Notes under the pieces: model-generated
The model's input: only the letters and a program-made list of their open reading frames with translations
Told to the model about the DNA's origin: nothing
Database searches by the model: none
Shown: in pieces, positions 11,166-22,450 of the stretch
How positions within the stretch are numbered: the stretch's first letter is position 1
Layout: every line of letters starts with the position of its first letter
Made by a program: the position numbers and the translations under genes
From: Molanna angustata
Lineage: Eukaryota; Arthropoda; Insecta; Trichoptera; Molannidae
DNA length: 64,000 nt
Assembly: GCA_963576475.1 (NCBI GenBank)
Contig: OY754979.1
Coordinates: 32,061,778-32,125,777 of the forward strand
Direction of reading: 5' to 3'

Positions 11166-11335
11166 CAAGTATAGTCAACCGACGGAATCAAAACCATCCA
11201 TGTTTACCCATATTATTGATATAATTATGTTATAGAGTTTTATAATATCTTAAGATGTTATAGAACTCCATCATAAGATAATTATATCCATGATCTGGGT
11301 AAACATGGATGGTTTTGATTCTGCCATCTGATTGG
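11166..11335. mobile_element. Palindromic MITE (copy 1), preceded by a 15-G run
   Basis: The left half (ATCAAAACCATCCATGTTTA, then CCCATATTATTGATATAATTA) and the right half are about 80-bp inverted repeats meeting near the word ATCTTAAGAT at 11248. A pure run of 15 G (11151-11165) lies directly before it. The same foldback occurs at 24640-24915, there interrupted by a second palindrome. No coding capacity; the superfamily is unknown. Confidence 0.75.
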
Positions 11336-12150
11336 ACTTACCCTTCAGATTTGTTTTTTTTTTCTTCACATATTTCATTCACAGCGAACACCAAGATAAA
11401 AAAAACTCTAAACATCTACATCAAGAAAACAAAGAGTACTGAAGCAGATCCTTCTCTACCAATCTGCTTCAGCCAACGAGTAATGAGGTCTTCCCGTCAT
11501 ACGATATGTTTCTTTCAATATCAGCCATTACTCTATTATTTAGGTATACAGCCTTGGTGGTAAGAAACAAAATTGACACTTTGTCATATATTTTTTTGTT
11601 TTTTTTTTTCATTCAAATCAATATTCAGAATTCCTTTCCATATATTTAGAGCTCCAGATTGTTATGAACCTGGTGCGTCTTCAACATTTGAACCTATAGC
11701 GAATACGGCCCAGTTTACAATGTATACACTTCGCGCATGCAAATGGTATGTTTGTGTGTTGTCAAATGTGAAAATGTCAAATCCACCGCGGGTCAGCCAT
11801 CTTTATTTTTTTGTCATGTGTGAAAGGAACTATAGATATTTCTTTTTTGAACCGATGAATATTCCATTGGTTCTTCCAGCTTTTGCAAGTTTTTCGCAAA
11901 ATGAATATTTACCGTGAGAGAATATGGACAAACCCTAACTCGATCATAAAGGCTGTACAGGGTCTCCGGGGAGGTCGCACTGAAAGTTTTTTACTCTCCA
12001 CACTATGGAATAGTGGAGTCATGATTTCACAATTTTTAAGCGTATTGTTTTTACATCTATTTCTCAACGGGTATCATGTAGAGAGTGGACACTGTCAGTT
12101 TCGTCGTGATGTATTTGTATTATCCATTTTGTGTCCTCTCTACAGCCCAA
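11336..12150. other. No feature recognised
   Basis: Three overlapping plus frames of 84 to 133 codons run here, but no domain or splice structure supports any of them. Confidence 0.35.
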
Positions 12151-12775
12151 CTGCAATTGTTGCCATGGCAACATTTATTGTAACCATAGCACCTGATATT
12201 GTTGCCATAGCAACTATCATAATAACTGTCATTCTTGCCAATGCAACTATTTTTTTGCCATGGCAACTGTCATTGTTGCCATAACAATATTTATTGTTGA
12301 CATAGCAACTGATATTGTTGCCAAAGCAACTGTCATTGTTACCATAGTAACTGTCATTGTTGCCATAGGAACTGCCATTGTTGCCATAGCAACTGTCATT
12401 GTCGCCATAGCAACTTTCATTGTTGCCATAGCAACTTTCATTGTTGCCATAGCAACTGTCGTTTTTGCCATAACAACTTTCATCGTTGCTACAGTAACTG
12501 TCATTGTTATGTTATTGTTATATTCCCTAGCAACTGTCATTATTGCCATAGCAACTATCATTGTTGTCATAGCAACTGAACTGTCATTGTTGCCATAAAA
12601 ACTGCCATTGTTGCTATAGCAACTGTCATTGATGCCATAATAACTGTCGTGTTTGTCAATACAACTGTCATTGTTACCATAGCAACCTACATCGTTGCCA
12701 TAGCAACTGACGTTCTTGACACAGTAACTGCCATTGTTGGGAAAATAACTGTCATTCTTGCCATAGCAACTGTAA
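12151..12775. repeat. 21-bp minisatellite with X-box-like dyads
   Basis: Roughly 28 degenerate copies of a 21-bp unit, ATTGTTGCCATAGCAACTGTC-like. Each unit centres on the dyad GTTGCC-AT-AGCAAC. The first unit has GTTGCCATGGCAAC exactly (12159-12172). Because the unit is a multiple of three, both strands stay open and give spurious IVAIATV / MTVAMAT frames. The dyad fits the RFX-factor X-box consensus GTNRCC-N(0-3)-RGYAAC. Whether it binds anything is unknown. Confidence 0.93.
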
Positions 12776-12794
12776 AAAAATATGAAGAATATAC

Positions 12795-12998
12795 TTTACG
12801 ATAAAATCTGACCCAAAGGTCTGCATAAAAGAAGAAGAATTAGATTAAAGGAAATTGTTTGTGTAAAAACTGACCCAAAAGTCTACATAAAAGAAGAAGA
12901 ATTAGATTTAAGGAAAAATTTTGTGTGAAAACTGACCCAAATATCTACATAAAAGAAGAAGAATTAGATTAAAGGAAATAAATTGTTTAAAAACTGAT
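12795..12998 (-). repeat. 65-bp satellite, three units
   Basis: Three units of 62-66 bp carry CTGACCCAAA.GTCTACATAA, AAGAAGAAGAATTAGATT and AAAGGAAAT. The reverse complement of this unit forms the larger array at 37245-37800. It follows the 21-bp minisatellite almost directly. Confidence 0.85.
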
Positions 12999-14154
12999 TA
13001 TAATAATAATAATAATAAAAAATATTGTATGGTTCAAGGTAAAAATAATGAGATAGCCGACGTAATATCGGGACTTTTTTCAGGACTTTCTTTTTTCTTT
13101 TTTTCACCCAACTTTAAGACTTTTTTTACCGTTTGGAGCATATTTTTCGACCTTCAATATTTTTCGACAGTGTCTATAGAGCGTCTCGTTTGTTTCCGGT
13201 CATTTTGAACGGCATAGAGCGTCACTAAGTGCACTCCAAGGCAGGTAGGTAGCCGGGTGACTGCGCTACAATGCCTTATTACGCGTAATGACATAAGCAT
13301 TTCATATTATTTATAAATAAGATTTTGGGGTGCTGAGAAATTGAGCAAATACTAAGAAAATTTAGTAAATTCGGCCCTAAATTTTGTTTATTACAAAGGT
13401 AGGCATGTATTTCTGAAAACTAAATTTCCCTCTGATAAACTTACTGAAATCCGTCTTGTGGATTTATTAAGATTTTCATACCTTCTTTTGTATTAATACA
13501 TGACTTACATAATTCCCAGAATCACGTTAAAGTTTTTACTCGCTTAAACGACTACTTGATAACACAATTTCATTTATGCGAGGCGTTATGTGGAGAAAGA
13601 CATGGCGTGAATTAAAATTAATGGCAAAAACTTTTAGGAATATTACTAAATAATAATCTTTCGGTAACAATAATTAATTAGTCCGAATGGCTAGACTCAC
13701 GATCCCTTTTAATACTGATTACAAAAGAAATAAATGAAGATTTACTGTTTAATTTCGACCCAGATTTCCCCATACTCGAGTCGTTCCGGATCTTGAAGTA
13801 AGTAGGTTTTGATGAATTTACAGCATTCAAGTTTTTTACATGAAGATCAAAGATTTTTGTTTTTATTCCTCCTTGGAATCGTGACTTTTGTGACTATCTA
13901 CCATTGATCACTCGTCAAAGTGCCTACCTCCATCTAAGAAAATCTTGAAAAAATATCGAAGGTTTTCGGTGATGACTTTGCAATGTCACTCCAACGGATC
14001 TGGACCTCTGGATCGTCTACCCTCTGCGTTTCTCATTATGACGAGCTTCTCTAGGTTATAATGGGCCCTTCTGACATTTTTTTGTAAATTAATTAAATAA
14101 GTACTAAAATATGGAATTAAAGTCAGTAATGGATCTAGGAATAAATAAATAATA
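12999..14154. other. No feature recognised
   Basis: A short AAT microsatellite lies near 13003-13020. The rest shows no repeat match or supported coding frame. Confidence 0.4.
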
Positions 14155-14240
14155 ATAATAAATGGATAATTTCTATAGCGCCATTTTTGTGTATCCACCT
14201 CAAAAATCACTAATCTGCTCCATAATATTTTGACGTGTTA
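14155..14240 (-). repeat. LINE 3' end fragment (TATAGCGCC type)
   Basis: An AATAATAAT tail is followed by GGATAATTTCTATAGCGCC, matching 8757-8835 on the same strand. On the minus strand it reads GGCGCTATAG and then tail. Confidence 0.5.
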
Positions 14241-14490
14241 TACATATGTAGGTATGTAAATATTTATGTATGAGGGTATTTTTTTTGTTAGGGCATCAGT
14301 CGTAAACAAGAAAATTTTAAAGGATAAATACACTGAATATTTGAGACTAAAGAGAAATGAGAGACTGAAGATAAGGGACAGGGGATGGTTTTTGAAAAAC
14401 TTACTTATGTGTTTTAATTTTCGTTTTTCGTATTGGATATTTTTCACACTTTCTGAATTTATCATGACAAAAAAAAACATTTTAAAAATA

Positions 14491-15912
14491 CAAAAACGAG
14501 TGGGTTGTGGCCAACGCTAAATTCCTCACCAACAAGTCATTTTATAAAGTTTTCAAATTTTGTATGGGTAAAATTCAGATTTTCATGAAATGTGTTTGTT
14601 AAATTATTTTTTTATTTAAGTATTTATAAAAACTTGATAAGTAATTCTTCAATGCCATTTTATGAAAGTGATGTGCCTTTTTACCAATTTAAAAAAAAAC
14701 AAATTTTTAGTTTCCTGAGCATGTGGTCACATTGAAATATTTGATATATAAAAAAAATAAGAAGCACAATTCATATATCCTTCAAAATCTAATGGGGGTC
14801 TAAGTGAGTATCAGATATACATATTTGCAAAATTTGAAATGAATTGAATGAGTAGGTACTTTAGTCTATAATAGATAAGGTAAACACACCTTACATAGCA
14901 CACAGCACGCTGCACACAGAACATAGCACACACATAGATACATTGTGATGAAACTTTCAGAATACAATCTCAGCATGATACTAGTTGATAATCTGCAATA
15001 AAAAAATAGCATTAAAAATTGCGAAATCATAACCCTCCACTAGGTATATCCCAATTGAAGCCTGCCCACGATATCTTGGAGTAAAGCTGTACGAAATAAA
15101 ATAAAATCCCGGAACAATAAAATTTCAAAACTAGCCGGAACGTCCTGGGGTTGTGCAGCGCAGACGCTGAAAATATCAGCTATGGCTCTAGTGTACAGCA
15201 CTGCTGAATACTCCTCCCCGGCTTGGGCCAGAAGCTCGCACTGCAACAAGACACAGAGCTCAACAAGACTTTGAGGACGATCACCGGAACGGTGAGGCCT
15301 ACCCCTCTCCCCTGGCTTCCAGTTCTGTCTAACATAGCCCCCCCTGAGCTTCGCAGATCCATGGCAACTGTTAACTTGATGGACAAGATAAGAAAGAACC
15401 CATCACTACCAGCCCATCAAGACATCTTCCAACATCCCGCCAGACGACTGAAGTCCAGAAGACCAATATGGACCATGGAAGATGTTAATTACAACATAAA
15501 AAGTGCAGCATGGAAACAGAGATGGACAAGTGCGGAATGCCACAACAAGTCCCTGATTGCGGATCCCACAGTGCAAGTCCCTGGCTTCAACCTGCCTAGA
15601 AGACTTTGGGTTCAACTCAACAGAATCCGCACAGGCCAGGGGTGCTGTAACTACCTTCTCTGGAAGTGGGGGAAAAGAACCTCTCCCAATTACGAATGCG
15701 GAGCGGAGACTCAGACGGTGGCACATTTGGTGGGGGAGTGCACCTTACACGGATTCGAGGGAGAGATGGAGGACATCCACAGACTCGTCCCAACAGCGGT
15801 CGACTGTCTATTGACAGCAAAGTTTCGACTTTGAGCCAAGCAGTGCCGATGCCATACGCAAAGTAAAGTAAGTAAGGTATATCCCCTTGGGTCAGTGAGG
15901 AGTAAAAAACTT
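14491..15912 (+). repeat. Family X repeat, split by a LINE
   Basis: The left end CGAGTGGGTTGTGGCCAACG starts at 14497. The copy continues through TTTGTATGGG, CACATTGTGATGAAACTTTC and AGTTGATAATCTGCAAT to 15052. It resumes after the LINE with CTTGGGTCAGTGAGGAGTAAAAAA at about 15886-15912. The break is flanked by the LINE's 11-bp target duplication, so the family X copy is older than the LINE. Confidence 0.88.
15053..15874 (+). pseudogene. LINE with CCHC tail, 5'-truncated, 11-bp TSD
   Basis: The copy encodes the end of an ORF2-like protein. After one or two frame shifts the order is CPRYLGVKL, SRNNKISKLAGTSWG, MALVYSTAEYSSPAW, LRTITGTVRPTPLPWLPVL, SNIAPPELRR, and (main frame 15223-15834) LPRRLWVQLNRIRTGQG and ECGAETQTVAHLVGECTLH. 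The last is a zinc-knuckle-like Cx2-type motif near the C terminus. An AAGT-rich tail precedes the duplication AGGTATATCCC at 15042-15052 and 15875-15885. It is a non-LTR element of the AP-endonuclease type and GC-richer than its surroundings. The duplication is perfect and the main frame intact, so it is probably recent. Confidence 0.9.
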
Positions 15913-16137
15913 GATGAATTTGTTTATTCCTACCACATTTAAATCTCGAGCAACGCCGAGTATAAAAACTAGTCATTTTATGATAATTGTAACGTCTAAA
16001 GACACTGTTGTAACTTGTAACTGTTAAAACATATTGAGATACTGTCGAACGATTGAGACATTGTAGAACTAGTAAAAAATATTATATAAGAATATCGTTT
16101 TTATAAACTTGCTGTACAAAAAGTATATAAATGGATG

Positions 16138-16300
16138 GTGGCAAAGCAGTTAGCACACTGGGTTAATAATGCAAAGATCGCAAGTTCGAATCCAGCCTCG
16201 ACCAATTTCGTTCATCTATAGCACAAACGTTAATGCTTGGTTTAAGAATCGTATGAGGATGGATAACTTATAACAAGGACATTTTCATTATTAAAAGAAA
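16138..16300 (+). mobile_element. SINE family B
   Basis: Reads GGATGGTGGCAAAGCAGTTAG (degenerate A box), GCAAGTTCGAATCCAG (B box), ATCTATAGCACAAACGTTAA and TAACAAGGACATTTTCATT. It is collinear with 45373-45540. Confidence 0.8.
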
Positions 16301-16985
16301 AAAACGAAAATAAAAAAATAATAGTTTTACGATGAATTTAATTCGATTTTCGACCATTTATAAGGTAAAGGCATCAAATATATTTACAATAATATAATTC
16401 ATTGTTGAAACACAATATATACACCAATCCATCCTGTATACAAATTGTATGCACGCGTTTCAAAGCTATTTTTTTTGTTAAAAAACAGAAACATTATTGA
16501 TTCTTAAAAATTAGGAAAGAGGTACATATGTATGTAGATGGGTCGCTTTGTGGATAGGTCACCTACATACATGGTAAACAGAATTCACAAATCAACAATA
16601 ATTGTCGAAAAATGTAACTGTGTTTTGAGGGGATCTACACAAAAATAAGCCTGTTCTAGATATTACGTGGGAATGGAGGCACAGTCGTACCTTGAATTAT
16701 GACAAAATAAATTATATTTTTTGTTTAATTAAATCTAAAACAATACCCACAATGCGGGGAAACCAGCGACAGATGTGCGGGTGTGATTTACCCTTTAAAA
16801 TGAATCACGACACATTTATTTATTTATTTATTTATAAAAGGATACATCGACAGACATCCAGCTTACAATTTATTTTAATAAAATGAAAACAATATTGGTT
16901 ATTATTATGAGTGCTGGACGTCCAATTATAAATGCACCCAACATTTCAAAATTATGTGAGCACATATTTAATCACACACGTAAGC
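16301..16985. other. No feature recognised
   Basis: AT-rich with a short TTTA tract near 16817-16835. No other signal. Confidence 0.4.
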
Positions 16986-16989
16986 TACA

Positions 16990-17985
16990 TAAATAAGAGA
17001 AAAGTAAGCAAAATTGCGTGTTGGGGTGCGTGGTGCGTGGGTGCGTGTTGTCCCCTTGGCTCTTTAATCTCTACATTGATTTCTGCATAAGAGCCCTTTA
17101 CTTAGGCATGAAAGTAAGGGTATGTAACAGTATGCGATCTTATGTATGCAGACGACAAAGTACTGTTAGCAGAAAGTATGTAAGAGTTACAGTATCTTGT
17201 AAGAATTGTATATGAAGGAAGCATAGAAAATGGACTTAGAATGAATGCCAGCAAATCGAAGGTAATGGTCTTTGAAAAGAGTGAAAGCAGAACAGTGTGT
17301 CGAATAAAAGTAGAGAGTGAATGGCTTGAACAAGTCGACGAGTATGTCTATCTGGGTAGTATGTTCCAACGGAATGGACGGCCTGATAAGGATGTTGAAA
17401 GAAGAGTTATGGCAGGAAACAGAGTGAATGGAGCACTTAGACCAGTTATGAAAGATCGCAACATATCAAAAGATGCTAAAGTTGCCATTCATAACGCAAT
17501 CGTAGTGCCAAACCTGACGTATGCAAGTGAGAACTGGACATGGCAGAAGCAGAATAAATGCAGTTGAAATGAGATCGCTTAGAAGAATTTGTAACAGAAC
17601 GATGTATGACAGAGTTCGAAATGAAGATACAAGGAAAGAATGTAAGATGAAGAAAGATGTAATTAACAGAATGAAAGTTAACACATTGAGATGGTTTGGC
17701 CACTTGGAGAGAATGAATGAAGAACGCCTGACGAAGAAAATATACAAAGCTGACAGGAATGGAATAAGAGGTCGGGGGTGCCCAAGAAAAGAATGGCACG
17801 ACCATGTAAACGATATTCTGAAAGATGGAAATGTAAGAAGCGTGAACAACAGACGAAAGTGTATAAGACGATGTAAGAATGTTGATGAGGCGATGAATGT
17901 GTGTCAAGATAGAAAAATGTGGCGTTCGGCTCTCTCTGCCTACCCCGTGAGGGACATGGCGTGATGGTATGTATGTATGTATGTA
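16990..17985 (+). pseudogene. YADD-type LINE, best copy, frameshifted
   Basis: This is the fullest copy of the commonest LINE here. Order: RGCVLSPWLFNLYIDFCIR (RT motif before the active site), catalytic YADD encoded at 17145-17156 followed by KVLLAES, NASKSKVMVFEKSES, YVYLGSMFQRNGRPD, VERRVMAGNRVNGAL, NLTYASENWTWQK, then a frame change near 17560, then INAVEMRSLRRICNRTMYDR, NTLRWFGHLERMNEERLTKK, RGRGCPRKEWHDHVNDIL, GNVRSVNNRR, CIRRCKNVDEAMNVCQDR and WRSALSAYPVRDMA. It stops at 17964. The 3' end is TGATGGTATGTATGTATGTATGT, a GTAT tail. It looks like an RTE-related AP-endonuclease LINE. It lacks the endonuclease and much of the RT, so it is dead. Confidence 0.9.
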
Positions 17986-18165
17986 CGCAAAAGTTAAGTA
18001 AAAAAAAATAGTTACATGAGTAAAGCAAAATAGTTACATAAGTTAAAGAAAAGACAATTCAAACTGATTACAATCAAATACCGTATATCAATAGCATTGA
18101 GACCTCCTTAAAACAACACGCGCAAGTTAACTTTTTTCTTAAAAGCAGAGAGCGAATCCGCAAAT
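17986..18165. other. AT-rich spacer
   Basis: Nothing recognised between the LINE tail and the tandem array. Confidence 0.4.
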
Positions 18166-18167
18166 AC

Positions 18168-18322
18168 GTCAAGATCAGGACACTCCCTTGTCAAATAGGT
18201 CAAGATCAGGACACTCCCTTGTCAAATACGGCAAGATCAGGACACTCCCTTGTCAAATACGTCAAGATCAGGACACTCCCTTGTCAAATACGTCAAGATC
18301 AGGACACTCCCTTGTCAAATCG
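18168..18322. repeat. 31-bp tandem array, five units
   Basis: Five nearly identical units (GTCAAGATCAGGACACTCCC then TTGTCAAATAC) head to tail with no spacers. Only a few substitutions separate the units, so expansion was recent. Confidence 0.95.
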
Positions 18323-18329
18323 TTATACT

Positions 18330-19020
18330 GTCTACACATTCTTGGTATGGGACTGTATTTCATAAAGCTGGTCCGAAGTATATTATCACATGTGTGTATC
18401 CCCACACACCAGTCCCGTCTCACCCTAAAAGGAAATATTCAGAATGGGTGGTGAACCACCTTTCTGATTTTATTTTACTGTTGTACATATTTTAGATTAC
18501 CCGGCTTATGTGGATCAACCAAAAATAATATAATTGAATTGAAAAAAAAATCACGGAACCCGCCCTCGCGGTAGACCGCCAAAAAGATGGAGGGATAGCT
18601 GGAGGTCCACTTCGCAGGAAGAGCAGGCCTCTTAAAAAACAGACCTGAAGGTCTATTCAAAAGAAGAAGAAGAAGAAAAAAAATTGAAACACCATTTTAA
18701 ACCGTTCTCTCACAAATTTATATTATAAAATTTTTATTACACACTTACACATTTAGTTGGCACATTTAGAAATTGCTATTTGATATTACAAATTAATGTG
18801 TTAAATTTTTTTTTGTATGATTGTAAAAAACTAAACTTTTGAAGCTACAAGTTGTTTTATCCATTCATATCATGACGTAATGGCCACAATTTGGGGTGAC
18901 ACATTCGTGTATACCCATACACCACTCTCTTCTGACTGCATTCAGAATGGGTAATGGACCACATTGATGAACTGTTCGTTGTATTTTCGATTACCCGGCT
19001 CTTACGGGTCAAGTTTTTAA
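18330..19020 (+). repeat. Dispersed repeat, two copies, around a LINE tail
   Basis: About 18330-18510 and 18880-19015 share this order: GTGTATxCCxxACACCA, CAGAATGGGT..TGxACCAC, and GATTACCCGGCTxxTxxGGxTCAA. The class is unknown; it may be a SINE or LINE end. The copies are diverged. Confidence 0.5.
18545..18685 (+). pseudogene. RTE-like LINE 3' end (GRPPKRW, AAG tail)
   Basis: Decayed codons read PRGRPPKRWRDSWRSTSQEE, then a tail of AAGAAGAAGAAGAA. The same C-terminal word occurs at 21930-22080 and 45590-45705. Confidence 0.7.
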
Positions 19021-19375
19021 ATTATCCCAATTTTTATTTTTCGTTACATAAATGGAGAAAGTATATTGACGACCGTAAAAAGAGGTTCAAGTGCAAAAAA
19101 AAGGTATTATGATGTCATTGAAGGTGGTGGGTGTTTTATCTCCATGTTTACGTTAGAGAACTGGCGCCATATCCAAGTTTTGTGGAGAAACTGTATATAG
19201 GTACCACCCATCTCTAACAAAAAATGATATATTACGTCCCCACCAACATTTGAGAAACACTGACTACATACCAAATGGATCAATTTCAATTTTATCAATT
19301 TAGCAAAATGGCGTATTCCAAGCATCTATATTAATGATATCTCCTTGTGATTTACATTAACACAAATAATGTCGG

Positions 19376-19500
19376 CCTTTGTGGCTCAAATAGGTAGTTG
19401 GTTAACTGTTCCGGGCTCAGTTCCCGGTGGAGACACAATTTTTAATTGTGTTTTCAGTTTGGATATGTAAGACTATTAATGGCCTAAGCCATTATCTATA
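19376..19500 (+). mobile_element. SINE family A, partial
   Basis: Begins GTCGGCCTTTGTGGCTCA. The first part is scrambled by a small insertion or duplication near TAGGTAGTTGGTTAACTG. Then TCAGTTCCCGGTGGAGACAC and TTAATTGTGTTTTCAGT follow. The 3' half is lost. Confidence 0.75.
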
Positions 19501-19925
19501 ATAAATGGTTGGCAAACTTATTCACCAAAGAACCAAATTACAACGACGAAAAAAATTGACAGCCCAATCTGTTTATTAATTATGCCCAATCTCTATTTAA
19601 AAATTAGGCCTTCATTAAATTATGGGTATCCACACAAAGCTTCATAATTAATACTTAATATTTTTTTATTTATTGATGAAAAAATATATGAAAGGATAGT
19701 ATCCACAAATTCAAATCATGACAATAACTGACAAACATATGCGAACAATGTCCGTGTATCTCCTTGGAAAGTTTGAGTACCTAAGTCAGGTTTGTATTTT
19801 GTTGTTTTTTTTATTTTAGGCATGATTCCAGGTTCTCATCAATATGATGATTTGTCAGTTTACTCTCGATCGAAATTCATTCTTGAGAAAGATTGTACGC
19901 GGGAATAATATGTAGAAACATTGAA
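19501..19925. other. No feature recognised
   Basis: No domain or repeat match seen. Confidence 0.35.
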
Positions 19926-19929
19926 GGCA

Positions 19930-20556
19930 TACAGAAATAACACTAATTTTTAAACTATGTAATATTTTACCAGTTGACAAAAAGGTTAATGTTTTACTTA
20001 CCATGGAAGAACTTCACAGGGATGAATTTAAATTAAAGATAACTCACAAATATACAACTCGACAAATAACAAACGACTTACTGACAATACCAAAAACAAA
20101 TAACTTTTACGGTGACAGAACTAAGGCAAAAATAATACCGAAATTATTCAATAAACTACCTAAACATATACTGGGTACTATGATGAAAGACAAGAAAAAA
20201 ATAAAAATCTCTTTAAAACAATTTTACACCTAACATGCTTAATTTTCATTGCTTTCGATGATTTTATATTTGTTCTGATTTGCCTTGTTTTCATTGCTGT
20301 GTTTTTAATTTATTTTATTTTGTTCTGTTTGTGCTTTATTCTCATTGTAAAATGGTAAAAAAAATAATAATGTTTTATATATGTGTAGACATATTGATGG
20401 TTGATTAACAATATAATTATTATAGTGTACGAGAGTAGCTTGCACTGACAAACTGTTCATACAGTTTAGTGCAAAATTTATATAACCAAATGTAAATTGT
20501 GTAATATAACCAAATGTAAATTGTGTAAATTAACAAATAAATAAAAAAAAAAAACG
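19930..20556 (+). pseudogene. CR1-like LINE 3' end
   Basis: An open frame enters upstream of the methionine at 20003. It reads TEITLIFKLCNILPVDKK, MEELHRDEFKLK, THKYTTRQ, NNFYGDRTKAKIIPKLFNKLPKHIL and ISLKQFYT, and ends at 20233. The YGDR..K..PKLFNKLP..I...LK pattern is the usual end of CR1/L2-type ORF2. About 300 bp of 3' UTR with an exact 20-bp direct repeat (near 20483-20530) and an A-rich tail follow. Confidence 0.75.
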
Positions 20557-21570
20557 AAATTAGAAAGAACAGTAGACGCGAGTTTTTCTTTATCAAATGC
20601 GAAATTATTGTTTTGTGGCTCCATCGTTAATTAATAAAAATAAAATTACTTTGTATAAACCACTTTTATTAGAAACAAGTTACATGTTTCAAGAACAATG
20701 TTCTCTTCCTCAGGACACTTAGTGTACTTTTGTTGCGAGTTTTTTCGGTTAATCATAAGAGTCAGGAATATTATTCCAGGCGGTGCACAGTGTGCAGGAT
20801 TATGACTTCCTTCTACAAGTATTTTAAGTCAGACCACTTGTGTTGTTAATTTTGTTTTCTCCGATATTTCCAAATCAACAATAAGAAGTTCAAATTTAGA
20901 TCTCCTTATTTCTTTGTTTTTTAATCCAGCAATTGTAATCAAAATTTACTAATGTCAATGCCAAAGAAGAAAATTCAAATCTGTTAACGAAGCATTAGCA
21001 GGTTTTTTACGAATGCAAAGGTCGTTCTGCTATTTCAAAATTCCAGAAACCTGATTCTTTAAAGAAATTACCTACACAATGGCAATAAACACGCCTTTGT
21101 ACATAAATAAAGTACCTATAGGTATTCGTGAATAAATATTCGCAATGTCACGAGCCAATCTTCGTGTGTGACGAAGTCGTTCGATAATATTTCGTCTTCG
21201 ATTACCTCCGGACTTTCCCGAGTTATTCCGAAGTCTTACAACACATCGTTGCAAAAATGGTCTCACACTAAATCTAATATATATTTTTTTAATTATACAA
21301 TATAGAATAATAATAATGTAATAGTGCAACAATAGTACAATTTACTATACAACTTAGACAATTTAGAATATGTTGGCACTGACAAAACGCCCCAAGAGAA
21401 CACTTAATTATAACATGAACAGAATCAGTTCTTACAACATGAAAACAATTAAACAGTACCAACATCCAGTGGATAAGAACTATTCCACTAAGCAGTGCTT
21501 GTGTCGGAATAGCTTAACATTAATTTTAAATGACATAGTCCATATTTAGGTTTAATATTGGGTTACCCTG
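20557..21570. other. No feature recognised
   Basis: One 86-codon minus frame (21332-21072) shows no domain. No repeat match. Confidence 0.4.
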
Positions 21571-21576
21571 ACAAAT

Positions 21577-21808
21577 GCCGGCCTTCGTGGCTCAGTTGGT
21601 TAGGTATCTGATTGCTGATCCAAGGGTCACGGGTTCGATTCCCGGTGGATACACAGTTTTTAATTATGTTTTCAGTCTGGATCTGTGAGACGATTAATAT
21701 CGCAAGTTTCCAGGTTGTGGCAACTTGTTATTGGGTGCTTGTTAAATTAATATTTGACATAGTACCTACATGTTTGTTGCCCGAGAGGTAATGTTAAATA
21801 AATAAATA
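21577..21808 (+). mobile_element. SINE family A, reference copy
   Basis: Has A box TGGCTCAGTTGGTTAGG and B box GGGTTCGATTCCCGG (21631-21645), 30 nt apart. Then CAGTTTTTAATTATGTTTTC, CAGTCTGGATCTGTGAGACG, CAACTTGTTATTGGGTG, TAGTACCTACATG and an AAATAAATAAATAAA tail. This is the cleanest of six copies. The head is tRNA-like in promoter only, so it is not a tRNA gene. Confidence 0.95.
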
Positions 21809-21814
21809 AACAAA

Positions 21815-22090
21815 AGAAATCAAAAATCGAAGAATCTGCAAAGCTGAGGACATCGTAAAATGGGGGCGCCAAAGTAGAAGGTATTGGAATCAACACGTCA
21901 GCCACATCCGAAGATATATCTATCTTTGGGATCCTATAGGATCCCAAAGATAGCCCGAGACAACGTACCGGAGGGTTCTCAACCAAGAGGACGCCCACCA
22001 AAAAGATGGCGAGATAGTTGGCAGTCCACATTACAGGAGGCTGAAAATGCAGCATTAAACAGGGCCTGGGCCTAATGAAAGAACAAGAAA
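21815..22090 (+). pseudogene. RTE-like LINE C-terminal relic
   Basis: Across frame changes it reads RICKAEDIVKWGRQSRRYWN, QHVSHI, then IARDNVPEGSQPRGRPPKRW and RDSWQSTLQEAENAALNRAWA before a stop. This is the tail of the GRPPKRW LINE group. A small ATAGGATCCCAAAGATA palindrome lies in the middle. Confidence 0.75.
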
Positions 22091-22189
22091 AGGAATCAAA
22101 AGAGCACACATTTTTACAAAAATGGAAATTTACAATAATTTATGAATATCTATCACGATACAAATACATGTTCATACATGCCGACACGC

Positions 22190-22450
22190 CATGAAGATGG
22201 CAGAGAAAGCTGAACGTCACATTATTTTACCTCGACATGCATCCATTGCCTAATCAATATTCATGCATCGTCTCATACATGCCCGTCTGTTGTTCAAGCT
22301 TCTTATGTTTCCCTGTTTCAGAATGTTCACATGGACGTGTAATACATTTTTTGGAAGATCCCAACATCTCGTCCCATATCTCTCTACTTTGTACATTTTC
22401 TTCGTCTGACGTTATTCATTCATTCTTCTCTTGTCGTCAAACCATACAAG
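22190..22450 (-). pseudogene. YADD-type LINE C-terminal fragment
   Basis: The plus strand reads ACGCCATGAAGATGGCAGAG, then CTAATCAATATTCATGCATC and GTCGTCAAACCATACAAG. This is the antisense of the WRSALSAYP, VDEA and WFGH region of the LINE at 17241-17964. Frames are broken. Confidence 0.7.

Noticed and set aside
12247..12598. Overlapping frames of more than 100 codons on both strands (MTVAMAT / IVAIATV)
   Set aside because: A 21-bp repeat cannot shift frame, so both strands stay open; composition follows the unit.
21577..21660. Possible tRNA gene (A and B boxes)
   Set aside because: Only the promoter boxes resemble a tRNA. There is no acceptor stem, and the same body recurs six times with an AAAT tail, so it is a SINE. 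The same holds for families B and D.
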